Shown here in pieces: positions 8,935 to 17,502 of a stretch of DNA of 64,000 nt. Each line of letters begins with the position of its first letter. The first letter of the stretch is position 1. The notes beneath the pieces were generated by a model. It worked only from the letters and a program-made list of their open reading frames with translations, did not search any database and was not told the DNA's origin. The position numbers and the translations under genes are program-made. The DNA comes from Akkermansiaceae bacterium (GTDB lineage Bacteria; Verrucomicrobiota; Verrucomicrobiia; Verrucomicrobiales; Akkermansiaceae), in NCBI GenBank assembly GCA_903906515.1, contig CAIVKO010000065.1:1-64000 (forward strand), read 5' to 3'.

Positions 8935-11346
8935 TCAGGGTTGCATCCGAATGAGCTCGGGAGTTTCGGTAAGGGCCTCGATCTTGCGGATTGTCGCGCG
9001 GATGAATTCGGCTTTCTGACGGCTCAAGTTTGGGGGGAAACCCTTTTCGCCTGGCGCAATTTCATCGGCGTAGCGTTGGAGTTGAGGGATCATGGGTTTG
9101 GCGTGGGTGCCGTAGGTGCAGAGAATGTCCATCAGCGTGACAATCCGTTTCTCGCTTCCCCAAAGGTTTTGGGTGCGCGCGTAGTCCACACAGGTTTGGA
9201 TTCCTTCTTCGATGTGATGCTGGGTTAACACGTTCAGGCCCTCAATGCGGACGCCGTCGGCAAACATTTCTCCACTGGGAGACGGTACGACCACCGCCTG
9301 ATAGATTGCTGGAAGCAGTGGTTCGATCTCCTTGTAGGAAAGCTTCCGATAGATCGAGGAAATGGAATCACGGGCGCGGCCATCCTGGTTTTTCAATCCG
9401 GCACGCACGGCTTTATAGAGGAGTTCGCGATCCACGTCATCGAGCGAATTCTTGAGCATCTGCCCGAAGACGGCGGAGCTGATGAAGCGTTGTTCCATGC
9501 CGCGCGGGTCATCCTTTGCGGGTGCTCTGGCAATCATTTCGAGCAACTCCGGCAGAGCGGGCATCGCAGGCTTACCGATGGCGGCGAGCGCTTCAGCGGC
9601 ACAGATGCGCAGCCAGTAATCCTTGTCCTGAAGGGTATTGCGGAGCGCAGGCACCGCAGGTGCGGATTTTTCCTTGAGCAGGGCGAGTGCCTGGCATGCA
9701 CCGAGGCGGCTTTGGAGATCCTTGGATACTAACAATTTAACCAGCACATCGACCGGTGCGTCCTTGCGGCGGGAAATCGCGATTGCGGCGCGATCCCTCA
9801 CCACCGGAGACCAATGGCCCAAACGTTTGAAAAGCTCCTCATCGCTCATCTTGTCATAAACGCTGTAGCGATCCTTGTTGGTCCAACCACCGCCATCGAG
9901 AACCACTTGTTTGGCATCGGCCGCGCTGAGTTTCGGGATTTTACTTTCGCGCTTGCCGGTGAGATGGGTTTTCTGGAGAGGCATGGCATAGGCGAGCAGA
10001 TAGGCACCGGTGGCATCCCAACCGCCGGTGGAGTCGCCATTGATTTGGGGTGGGCCTGGATGGCGGAAGCTGCCATCCCAACCGCGGGCGAAGTCATAAT
10101 ACCATGCGCCGAACTCATGCATCCAAGCACCGGTCGCTTGTGGTCCGCATTGCGCCACGCCGGGCATCGCCCAGGTCAGGTTCCAAAAATTACCGGTATG
10201 ACCGGTGTCGCGTTCGTTTCCGTGGCAGGCCAGGCACATGCGGGCGAAATATCCGGCGACTTCAGGTTCATCGAGCAGGTTGAACAACACGGCGGCCATG
10301 CCGTTTTTGCCATTGTCATCGTGGTTTTGAATCCATGGTCCGTGGTCACCGTAGGGCACCGATCCTTTGCCGGCATAAAACCGGAGCAGCTTCGTGCTGC
10401 GATCGATGGCGAGATCGATGACCGGGTCCTTGACGCCTGCCGAGCGAGCCAGCACGAGGGAAATGGTCAGTGGCACACCCGGTGCATTCATCATGCCGTA
10501 GCCCGCGAGCCGACCATCGGGCAGGGCAAACTTATGCCCCCATGAACCGACGTTACTCTGGCCCTTGGCGGACTCCATCGCAAGCCTGCGCAAGCCCGGC
10601 ATGACCGATTCGTCACCTGTGGCCATTTTGTATTCAGCTAACAGTGTGATCACATATCCATAAAACCATGTCTGCATCTTGTCGTCCGAGAAGTTAGACG
10701 CCCATTTAGTTTCGCGCTTCACCAGCGGCGTGTAGCTGGGATTTCCACTGGCCAGCAATGCCAGCGCGTTGAGCGAGCGGGTGATGGGGGTCTGGTCATT
10801 GGGATAATCTTTGTTCGCCATCCGTTTCGCCAATGCCTCGCATCCCAGTTCGAGGATGTGTTTCGACTTCGGGCAATCATACGGAGCGGTGGCGCTGTAG
10901 TCGCCAAGCACCGGGAGCTTCACCACGATTTCCTCGGTCTTTCCAGTGCGCCAACGGGTCATCGATAGTTCACCTTTTCCGGCATTTGATTCCGCGAGGG
11001 TCAGCGCCTTGCCAAACTCACTACGTGCGTCGTAGGAAAACGCCTTGCCTGCAGTCCCGAGGATCACGTCGCCTTTTTGCAGAATGCCATCGGCGGGCGA
11101 TCCCTTGGCAACATTCGTGATTGCGATCTGCCGTGCATCGGAGGTGGTGAGCTTGTCACTGTAGATCCATCCGGTGGCTCCTGTGGCGCCGAGTGTCCAT
11201 ACATGCGTCGCCACCTCGGGGATGGAATCGCCTTTGGTGAAGTCGGGGTTTTTGACCTCGATTCTCGGTCCGCCCGCGACGGCCGAAACGGCGAGGAGGA
11301 GGGTGGATACGACCGTGCAGGTGGTGATTTGATAAACAGCTTTCAT
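8935..11346 (-). CDS. PDZ / (alpha/alpha) barrel-like / HEAT exported protein (DUF6288 type), copy A
   Basis: Signal peptide, then a PDZ domain (about residues 75-150, 'AKGSPADGILQKGDVILGTAG'). A long helical domain (about 155-485) resembles an (alpha/alpha)6 toroid, with motifs LNALALLASG, PYGDH, DNGK, GHTGNFW and WYYDFARGWDGSF. HEAT repeats follow (about 500-770). The middle domain matches what databases call DUF6288, as far as I recall. Copies B (24036) and C (fused to GH35) share the motifs. The repeated Trp/Tyr, His and Asp residues suggest a sugar-processing or sugar-binding cleft. It heads the RND operon, which is an unusual partner. A CxxCH in this copy is not conserved in the others. 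Confidence 0.75.
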   Translation of the reverse strand: MKAVYQITTCTVVSTLLLAVSAVAGGPRIEVKNPDFTKGDSIPEVATHVWTLGATGATGWIYSDKLTTSDARQIAITNVAKGSPADGILQKGDVILGTAGKAFSYDARSEFGKALTLAESNAGKGELSMTRWRTGKTEEIVVKLPVLGDYSATAPYDCPKSKHILELGCEALAKRMANKDYPNDQTPITRSLNALALLASGNPSYTPLVKRETKWASNFSDDKMQTWFYGYVITLLAEYKMATGDESVMPGLRRLAMESAKGQSNVGSWGHKFALPDGRLAGYGMMNAPGVPLTISLVLARSAGVKDPVIDLAIDRSTKLLRFYAGKGSVPYGDHGPWIQNHDDNGKNGMAAVLFNLLDEPEVAGYFARMCLACHGNERDTGHTGNFWNLTWAMPGVAQCGPQATGAWMHEFGAWYYDFARGWDGSFRHPGPPQINGDSTGGWDATGAYLLAYAMPLQKTHLTGKRESKIPKLSAADAKQVVLDGGGWTNKDRYSVYDKMSDEELFKRLGHWSPVVRDRAAIAISRRKDAPVDVLVKLLVSKDLQSRLGACQALALLKEKSAPAVPALRNTLQDKDYWLRICAAEALAAIGKPAMPALPELLEMIARAPAKDDPRGMEQRFISSAVFGQMLKNSLDDVDRELLYKAVRAGLKNQDGRARDSISSIYRKLSYKEIEPLLPAIYQAVVVPSPSGEMFADGVRIEGLNVLTQHHIEEGIQTCVDYARTQNLWGSEKRIVTLMDILCTYGTHAKPMIPQLQRYADEIAPGEKGFPPNLSRQKAEFIRATIRKIEALTETPELIRMQP

Positions 11347-11457
11347 GGATCAATTGTGTGAACTTGGGATCTTTGATACGGAAGTTACTGAGAATTGTTA
11401 CAGCGTTCTACTCGCTGATTTTAGGGGTTTCCATTTTTGCTTGTGACATGATAGGAC

Positions 11458-12270
11458 ATGGGCGTGCGGAAAACACTACCCCAACCCGACCCGGAACATC
11501 CGATTACGGAGGAGGAGGTTCACAAACAAGTCCTCTTCGAACTGGAGACTCAGGAGCAGACGCTCTTGTCGGGTGCCACCAGTCGTTTGCACAATTTGAC
11601 CACCTTGTTCCGGGTGAGCCGGGATTTGTTCAGGGCCTTCCGCATGCTGAATTTCGCCGGACCATGCGTGACGATTTTCGGATCGGCACGGACCCTGCCG
11701 GGGACGCGTTACTACGAGATGGCACGCCAGATGGGCGCGGCCTGCGCGCGGTTGGGCTTCACCGTGATGACCGGCGGCGGGCCCGGCATCATGCAGGCTG
11801 GAAACCAGGGAGCGTTTGAAATCGGCGGCAGGTCGATCGGTGTCAACATTGAGCTGCCGTTCGAGCAGGAGCTCAATCCGTATGTCCAGCACTCGATCAC
11901 GATGCGATATTTTTTCACCCGCAAGGTGGTGTTGGTGAAGTATTCCTATGCCTTCATCGTGATGCCGGGGGGGGCGGGAACGATGGATGAAATGTTCGAG
12001 ACGATGACCCTGATCCAGACGGGGAAACTGAAGATTTTTCCGATCGTCCTGATGGGCAAGGACTATTGGCAGCCGCTGATGGACTTCGTGCACCGCATGG
12101 CGGAGCATGGGATGATCAGCCCGGATGATCCGGATCTGATCTTTTTCACCGACAGCATCGAGGAGGCCTCGGCGCATCTCCAGCGCCATGCCGTGCGGCA
12201 GTTCGGGCTGCGCCACAAGCGCGTACCCAAGGCTATGCGCATCCTCGGGGAGAAACCGATGGCTCGTTAG
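11458..12270 (+). CDS. LOG-family nucleoside monophosphate phosphoribohydrolase
   Basis: It belongs to the TIGR00730/LOG family, Rossmann-fold enzymes that release bases from nucleoside 5'-monophosphates (in plants, cytokinin activation). The family signature PGGxGTxxE is present as 'MPGGAGTMDEMFE', and the upstream 'GGGPGIMQAGNQGA' is typical. There are about 270 residues; an N-terminal helical stretch of about 45 residues precedes the fold. ATG 11458 is the first good start. It converges on the uracil-DNA glycosylase gene with a 4-base gap. Confidence 0.9.
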   Translation: MGVRKTLPQPDPEHPITEEEVHKQVLFELETQEQTLLSGATSRLHNLTTLFRVSRDLFRAFRMLNFAGPCVTIFGSARTLPGTRYYEMARQMGAACARLGFTVMTGGGPGIMQAGNQGAFEIGGRSIGVNIELPFEQELNPYVQHSITMRYFFTRKVVLVKYSYAFIVMPGGAGTMDEMFETMTLIQTGKLKIFPIVLMGKDYWQPLMDFVHRMAEHGMISPDDPDLIFFTDSIEEASAHLQRHAVRQFGLRHKRVPKAMRILGEKPMAR

Positions 12271-12274
12271 ATCC

Positions 12275-13171
12275 TCAGGATTTCGGAAGGAAGTATCGGC
12301 GTTGTTTCTCCGAGACCGGCATTTCCAAGCGGTCCATGACGGCCAGCATATCCTCCCAGACCATGCGCTTGATCGTTAAATCCGCATCGCTGCGTAGCAG
12401 ATAGCTCGGGTGATAGGTAACGCGCAGCGGGACACCCTCACATTCATGCCATGATCCGCGCATGACGGTGACATCATCGCCCGCTCCTAACAAACTCTCC
12501 GCGGCAGTGGCTCCCAGCGCGATAACGCAAGCGGGGCGGATGATACCGATTTCCGCGCGAACGAACGGCAGGCAGGCGGCGATTTCCGCGGGATCGGGTT
12601 TACGGTTGTTAGTCGTCTGACGCGGAGTGGCAGGGCGGAACTTGACGACAGTGGAAATGTAAACCTCCGCTCTTGATATCCCCATCGCACGCAGGATGTC
12701 GTCGAGTTTCTGGCCGGCGGGGCCGACGAATGGCTCACATTTTTTTTCCTCTTCGTATCCGGGAGCCTCGCCGACAAACATGATCCGCGCATCGGGATTT
12801 CCGGTTGAAAAAACCATGGTCTCGCGCAGGGTCGAGAGGGCTTTGGCAGGCGGCCACGATTTGGCCTGCTGCCGCAGTGATGCCAGGCGTTCTTCCTTCG
12901 AGCCGCCTTGAGCCGTCACCACCGTAGGAACGGCGACAGGCTGCGGGGCCATGGCGGGAGCGGGCACCATCGTGGGGACTGCCGCGGCAGTTTGTGGGGG
13001 AGGGGAGGATTCCGGACTCGCGGTTGCGCGGGTGGGTTTGCCCCCGGCTTGTGCGCGGCGATAGAGTTCCCTCAATCCGTCGCGCGCTCCTTCATCAAGC
13101 AGCACGTGGGTCAACCCGCGGTTTTGCTCGGCTTCCAGAAATCCTATGACGGCATCGACGGGACGAATCAC
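12275..13171 (-). CDS. uracil-DNA glycosylase, family-4-like, iron-sulfur ligands mostly lost
   Basis: Removes uracil from DNA. The catalytic block 'FVGEAPGYEEEKKCEPFVGPAG' and C-terminal 'GSWHECEGVPLRVTYHPSYLLR' are clear family-4 features. Family 4 normally binds a 4Fe-4S cluster by four cysteines: CxxC at the N-terminus, Cys in 'VKCRPP', and Cys in 'EIAAC'. Here the N-terminal pair is missing ('AKSWPPAKALSTLRE'), the third is Phe ('VVKFRPA'), and only the last remains. An N-terminal Pro/Ala-rich linker of about 90 residues is an addition. It is probably a cluster-free variant. It follows coaX on the same strand, 43 bases downstream of it. Confidence 0.85.
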   Translation of the reverse strand: MIRPVDAVIGFLEAEQNRGLTHVLLDEGARDGLRELYRRAQAGGKPTRATASPESSPPPQTAAAVPTMVPAPAMAPQPVAVPTVVTAQGGSKEERLASLRQQAKSWPPAKALSTLRETMVFSTGNPDARIMFVGEAPGYEEEKKCEPFVGPAGQKLDDILRAMGISRAEVYISTVVKFRPATPRQTTNNRKPDPAEIAACLPFVRAEIGIIRPACVIALGATAAESLLGAGDDVTVMRGSWHECEGVPLRVTYHPSYLLRSDADLTIKRMVWEDMLAVMDRLEMPVSEKQRRYFLPKS

Positions 13172-13214
13172 GCGGCCACGCTAGCCACTCGCCCGCAGGA
13201 GTGCAACTGCAAGC

Positions 13215-13952
13215 CTAAGGAAAAACCCGCGCCGCTACCTGGCGGAGGCCGTCGAGCGTGATATCCGCATCCACGGCATCGATTTCCGGCACGCCGCGGG
13301 CGATCAATGCGGCGTCACCGCCGGTGGCGATGATTTTGGCGTGCCCGTGCAATTCTGCACGGATACGGGTGATGATTTCTCGGACCAGTCCGCGATAGCC
13401 GAAAACCGCTCCGGCCTGCATCGCGTGCACGGTGGATTTTCCGATCGCGGAGGCAGGTTCTTCCAACTCGATGGCGGGAAGCAGCGCTGTTTTTTGGGGC
13501 AAATACCCGGACATGGCACCGAGCCCCGGCGCGATCACACCGCCGCAGTAGGCGGGTTGGTCGGAAATCACATCGAAGGTGACCGCCGTTCCGAAATCAA
13601 TGATGATGGCCGGAGCACCGTGGCGGCTGAGCACCCCGGCGGCATTGGCGAGGCGATCCGCGCCGATTTGCGGCGGATTCGGGTAATCAATCGCCATTCC
13701 GAGCGGGCTGGTATGATCGAGAAAATGCACGGGGCCGCGGGTTTCTAAAAATCCGCCGAGCACCGCCGCCTTTTTCGGCACGACCGAGCAAACGACCGCT
13801 CCTAAAAAATCGATTCCCCGCAGCGCTTCATCGAGCGATTCCGGTGTGACGTCACAAGTCGGGATGACGGCACGCCAGTCGTGAAGTCCGGCGGAGTCGC
13901 CGAGGGCGAATTTCGTGCGGGTGTTGGAGTTATCGACGAGTAGCCAAGCCAT
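13215..13952 (-). CDS. coaX: type III pantothenate kinase
   Basis: First step of coenzyme A synthesis: ATP-dependent phosphorylation of pantothenate, monovalent-cation dependent. Type III (ASKHA-fold) signatures are visible: N-terminal 'LLVDNSNTRTKFAL' phosphate loop, 'IGADRLANAAG', 'IIIDFGTAVTFDVI', 'GGVIAPGLGAM' and the late 'ATGGDAALIA'. The length of 245 residues fits CoaX. It is the middle gene of a minus-strand run with the M15-like peptidase gene, the small membrane protein and the glycosylase. Confidence 0.93.
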   Translation of the reverse strand: MAWLLVDNSNTRTKFALGDSAGLHDWRAVIPTCDVTPESLDEALRGIDFLGAVVCSVVPKKAAVLGGFLETRGPVHFLDHTSPLGMAIDYPNPPQIGADRLANAAGVLSRHGAPAIIIDFGTAVTFDVISDQPAYCGGVIAPGLGAMSGYLPQKTALLPAIELEEPASAIGKSTVHAMQAGAVFGYRGLVREIITRIRAELHGHAKIIATGGDAALIARGVPEIDAVDADITLDGLRQVAARVFP

Positions 13953-13955
13953 GGG

Positions 13956-14423
13956 TCACCAATGTTGAGTGGTAAAATATTTCAAGTTTGCCGGACCGAG
14001 TTGGGGTATTCCCGGGTCCGCCTTGATCACCAACGAGCCATCGTTGATGCGCAAGGTGAGAGGTTGCTGGATCTGAGCGGTTTCCAGCCAGAACTTGAAC
14101 CATAGATCCGTGGTGCCGGTATCCTTGTCTCCAGCCATCGTGGTATCCGCCGGTTCGATTTCACCGCCAGCCCCGGTACGGAGACGCACGGGTTTCTGCA
14201 AGTTGTGAGTCCGGCCTTCGGTCACTTTCAGATGCATATCCACCCAGAAATAGGACTGATCTTTCTTCACTTGGCAGCCCACCACCTTGCAAGCGGCCGC
14301 TGGGTCCACGCTCCATGCGTAAGGACGGAACCAACTCCAAACCGCAAACGCGGAAGAGGCCAACAAGACCACAACCAGGAGTTTTCGGATATTCCGACGA
14401 TACACGTCTGAGAATGGATTCAC
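13956..14423 (-). CDS. small membrane-anchored protein of unknown function
   Basis: The frame is open further upstream in another frame's shadow, but the start is read as GTG 14423. This GTG overlaps the stop of the upstream peptidase gene (14420-14423, GTGA), giving tight coupling. The 155-residue product has one N-terminal TM segment (about 13-31) and a beta-rich outside part with 'DLWFKFWLETAQIQQPLTLRINDGSLVIKADP'. I recognise no family. It may be a membrane partner of the peptidase encoded just before it. Confidence 0.7.
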   Translation of the reverse strand: MNPFSDVYRRNIRKLLVVVLLASSAFAVWSWFRPYAWSVDPAAACKVVGCQVKKDQSYFWVDMHLKVTEGRTHNLQKPVRLRTGAGGEIEPADTTMAGDKDTGTTDLWFKFWLETAQIQQPLTLRINDGSLVIKADPGIPQLGPANLKYFTTQHW

Positions 14424-15106
14424 CAATTGATGTTCACGCCGCGGGCGTCGATGTGGGTGAAATTCCAGTAACCGCCCACGCCACCTTTGAAGAGCCCGAG
14501 ATCGCGGAGTTGACGGGCGGTGGAGGTCACTACGGAAGCTCTCACGGGGAATTTCACATCCGCCGCGACATTTGCCTGATGCCAAGAACCGGAGCGGGCA
14601 CCCGGACAATGGGCGTTGTAGGCTGGTGCGCGGTATGCGGAGATAACTTCCACTTGGTTGACGTTCATTTCCAAGGCAATGCGGTCCACAACGCGGAGCG
14701 TGTATCCCATCCGCTTCCACCAAGACTTGGGCGGCAGAGAATTCCACACACCGGCTTTCGATTTGGCATGGGTCTCGATGACCTGCTTCGGGCACACCCG
14801 TTGCATTTTCAACGAGTTGAGATATTTGTAATAATCGTTCACTAGCGGGCCGTTTACGGCCATCCATTCTTCTGGAAGATCCGGGCGGGAGACTGGTTGG
14901 GGGTCCGGTTGGAGAGAGTTTTGAGACGATGTGAGAACCGAGACCTGCGGTGTCGAGGAGGATCTGGAGCGGGTGGCCGCACTTGCCGTGGCTGACGAGG
15001 CGAGGACTCCCAGCCCAGCCAATCCGAGGGTTCCCAGTAGCCCGCGACGGTCGATTCGAAGCGTTTCGTTGGATTCGGTGAGTGGGGATTCGTCGAAGAA
15101 GGTCAT
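14420..15106 (-). CDS. M15/DUF882-type zinc peptidase, Tat-exported
   Basis: It probably cleaves peptidoglycan peptides (D,D-carboxypeptidase or endopeptidase class). The twin-arginine signal 'RIDRRGLLGTLGLAGLG' indicates folded export. The C-terminal peptidase region has zinc ligands as in M15_3/YcbK-like proteins: 'SWHQANVAADVKF' (His and Asp in H-x6-D) and 'FTHIDARG' (HxD). The preceding linker is rich in Ser/Pro. It has a GTGA overlap with the next gene. Confidence 0.85.
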   Translation of the reverse strand: MTFFDESPLTESNETLRIDRRGLLGTLGLAGLGVLASSATASAATRSRSSSTPQVSVLTSSQNSLQPDPQPVSRPDLPEEWMAVNGPLVNDYYKYLNSLKMQRVCPKQVIETHAKSKAGVWNSLPPKSWWKRMGYTLRVVDRIALEMNVNQVEVISAYRAPAYNAHCPGARSGSWHQANVAADVKFPVRASVVTSTARQLRDLGLFKGGVGGYWNFTHIDARGVNINW

Positions 15107-15256
15107 GTCAGATTGGAAAGTTTGGGAGTTTTACAAAAGTGATCGCGGAGGGGGATTTGGGGTGGCGGCTGTTTGAATTCCGGTCGAACAAAGCAAAAAA
15201 TGGAGTGGCGGCAAGCAAAAAAGCCCCGATTTCCGCTAACCGTTACCGCTAATTTT

Positions 15257-15287
15257 TCGCATATCATTGGTTATCAATGATATGCGA
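15257..15287. terminator. perfect 13-bp palindrome directly after a stop codon
   Basis: The arms are TCGCATATCATTG and its exact complement around a 5-base loop (GTTAT). The element touches the TAA stop (15288-15290) of the GH-like/GT2 gene with no gap. No T-tract follows on the minus strand, so it is not a standard Rho-independent terminator. It may block 3'-exonucleases or be a protein-binding site. Confidence 0.5.
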
Positions 15288-17423
15288 TTAGGTCGCTGAT
15301 GCGCCAGTCGCCCCTGATTTGCGCGTAACAATCTTGGCATCGCCCCAGACCCGAACCAGCGTGTTTTTTCTGCCGTGCGGCCCGTGTTCCGTGGCGAGCA
15401 GGACCCGTGCGCCGTGTTTTTGCGCATCCCAAAGATCCGTAGGGCCGCCGGGTTTCCATCGATCACGCAACAAATCCTGCAGAAGTTTTTCGCGGGTTGG
15501 CCCGTTGATGGAATACTCGTGAGGATCCATGTGCGGGGGCTCGGCCCGCTCCATGCGTTTCCCCGGAATGAACAGGGTGCCATTTCGATCCCACGATCTG
15601 ATACGCGGTACCAGAACCGACACGATGGCCAGAGCCAACCGGGTATACCAACGATCGAACCTCTTCTCCAACCCACGCAGCGGCAGCATCCGGTTGGTGA
15701 CCGCCTGATAGCCCGCGGTGCCCATCGGCCCGTGATAGATAATCGAATCCGCCATCACCCGCACCGGTCCGCCGCCATAGACAAACCCCTGCCACTGCGC
15801 CCCGCCATTTTTTGAGAATTTCTCCGGGTGCTTGGTAATCAACAGTCGTTCTGCCTTTCCGTATCCGCGTTGTTGGCGGAGAAACGCGGAAATCGACGGC
15901 CTGCGGCGATGCCAGACAAATGCCCCCGGTGAAAACCCCAGACGGAAACCCGCCGCACGGAGGCGCCAACAGAAATCCACGTCATCGCCCGCCGTGTGGA
16001 ACTGTGGATCAAAGCCGCCGATGCTAGCGAAGGCCGTCTTCATCACCGCGAGGTTGCAGCCCGGTAGGTGTTCGGCCTCCTCGTCATCGAGCAAGACATG
16101 GCTCGGTGCTCCGGGTGCCGCGCAAACCACCGCTTCCGCCGTTGTCTGCGGTGGCGGGGGAAGATTCGGCCCGCCTGCTGCGGAAAATCGCCCGGTTTCA
16201 AATACCCGGCAGAGTCGCGCAAGCCACTCGGCGTCCGGTTCGCAATCATCATCCGTGAAAGCCAGGATTTCTCCATGAGCTGCCGCCGCGCCGGCATTGC
16301 GCGCCACGCTCAGGCCATTAGGTGGCAACCTCAACACCCGGACGCTCGGAAAATTTTCCTCCACAAAATCCGCCGTGCCATCCGTGGAACCATCGTCCAC
16401 CAGGATGATCTCGAAATCGCAGCCACCCATCCGGCACGCCGCCGTCAGGCAACGGCCGATGCGATCCCTGCCATTGCGCGTGCAAATAATGACGGAAAAG
16501 GAGGGAGGTTGGATGCTGAATTTTGAATTTTGAATGTTGGATTTTGAATGCTGGATCAAATTTTCAGAAATCCCGGCAAAGGCGGGTTTTTCGCCGCCCG
16601 CCCGGTCGAGCAGACCGAAATCCCAGTCGAGCACTTCCGCGTCATTGTTCCACCAACGATCGCTCCATGCGTAAATGGCCAAACCGGCGCATTCCTCGTC
16701 ACCGGCGATCATTGAAGCCCACCCCAACACCTCCGCCTGGCGCTCCAGACCATTTCGACGCGAATCCAATCCGAACTCGGAAATCACCAACGGCCTGTCG
16801 CCCGCGATGTGATGCAGGCGCTTGAGGTATTTCCGAAAGGCTTCCGGCTCTTCCAAATAGACATTGAAAGCTGAAAAATCGGCGTTTTCCGGCTCCAAAT
16901 ATTCGGTGCTCGGGTAGTTGGCATAGGCAAACAACAAATCCGGCGAGGTTTCCCTGCCAAGTTCGATCAACCCTTCGATCGCCCGCCGCACCTTGAGCGG
17001 ACCCATCCAACGCACCAAATCCGCCGGGATTTCATTGCCCACAAACACCCCGGCCAGCGCGGAATGATCTGCCACCGCACGGAGCGCCCGCACCAACTCC
17101 ACCCGCGCCGCACTGAAGAGCGCCGGACACCGGAAAAAATCCGCGTTTTGTCCCCACGTCAAACCGCCAAACACCCGCAGCCCGTGACGATCCGCTGCAT
17201 CCAACAACTTCCGATCCGGCATTTCAAATAACCTCACCGCATTCAGGCCCGCCGCCGCCATGCGCCGGAAATCCGGGTCGAAATCCTCCGGCCAACCGCC
17301 CGGAAACGGCCCGTAAGTCACCGCCCGCATGACCACACGCTCCGCCCCGGACGAGAAAAACTTCCCGTCCGTGCGCCATCGGTTTTCCAGAGCGCCAGCG
17401 GTCACAACCGGATTCTTATGCAT
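15288..17423 (-). CDS. two-domain protein: GH5/GH2-like TIM barrel fused to family-2 glycosyltransferase
   Basis: The N-terminal half (about residues 1-290) looks like a clan-A glycosidase barrel, with 'FVGNEIP' as acid/base-like motif and 'VISEFGLDS' as nucleophile-like motif, both with Glu in the expected places. A linker of about 20 residues ('NLIQHSKSNIQNSKFSIQ') leads to a GT2 domain. The GT2 domain shows 'FSVIICTRNGRDRIGRCL', DDGSTDG, 'FTDDDCEPDAEWLARL' and 'HTAGDDVDFCWRLRAAG'. The product may build or remodel a surface glycan. The linker is encoded by a low-complexity AT-rich repeat like those found between genes, suggesting two genes joined by read-through. Confidence 0.8.
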   Translation of the reverse strand: MHKNPVVTAGALENRWRTDGKFFSSGAERVVMRAVTYGPFPGGWPEDFDPDFRRMAAAGLNAVRLFEMPDRKLLDAADRHGLRVFGGLTWGQNADFFRCPALFSAARVELVRALRAVADHSALAGVFVGNEIPADLVRWMGPLKVRRAIEGLIELGRETSPDLLFAYANYPSTEYLEPENADFSAFNVYLEEPEAFRKYLKRLHHIAGDRPLVISEFGLDSRRNGLERQAEVLGWASMIAGDEECAGLAIYAWSDRWWNNDAEVLDWDFGLLDRAGGEKPAFAGISENLIQHSKSNIQNSKFSIQPPSFSVIICTRNGRDRIGRCLTAACRMGGCDFEIILVDDGSTDGTADFVEENFPSVRVLRLPPNGLSVARNAGAAAAHGEILAFTDDDCEPDAEWLARLCRVFETGRFSAAGGPNLPPPPQTTAEAVVCAAPGAPSHVLLDDEEAEHLPGCNLAVMKTAFASIGGFDPQFHTAGDDVDFCWRLRAAGFRLGFSPGAFVWHRRRPSISAFLRQQRGYGKAERLLITKHPEKFSKNGGAQWQGFVYGGGPVRVMADSIIYHGPMGTAGYQAVTNRMLPLRGLEKRFDRWYTRLALAIVSVLVPRIRSWDRNGTLFIPGKRMERAEPPHMDPHEYSINGPTREKLLQDLLRDRWKPGGPTDLWDAQKHGARVLLATEHGPHGRKNTLVRVWGDAKIVTRKSGATGASAT

Positions 17424-17502
17424 CCCGGAGGATTTCCGAAACCAAATTCTGTCGCTTCAAGCCGCGTTGACATCGGCCGCCATTCCGTCCACTGTCCCGC
17501 GT

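Noticed and set aside
10210-10225. CxxCH in DUF6288 copy A as a cytochrome c haem site
   Set aside because: The motif is missing from copies B and C and no other cytochrome feature (distal ligand, haem-lyase genes) is seen; probably coincidence.
11476-12216. 246-codon frame antisense to the LOG-family gene
   Set aside because: His/Arg-rich shadow of a strongly conserved gene on the plus strand.
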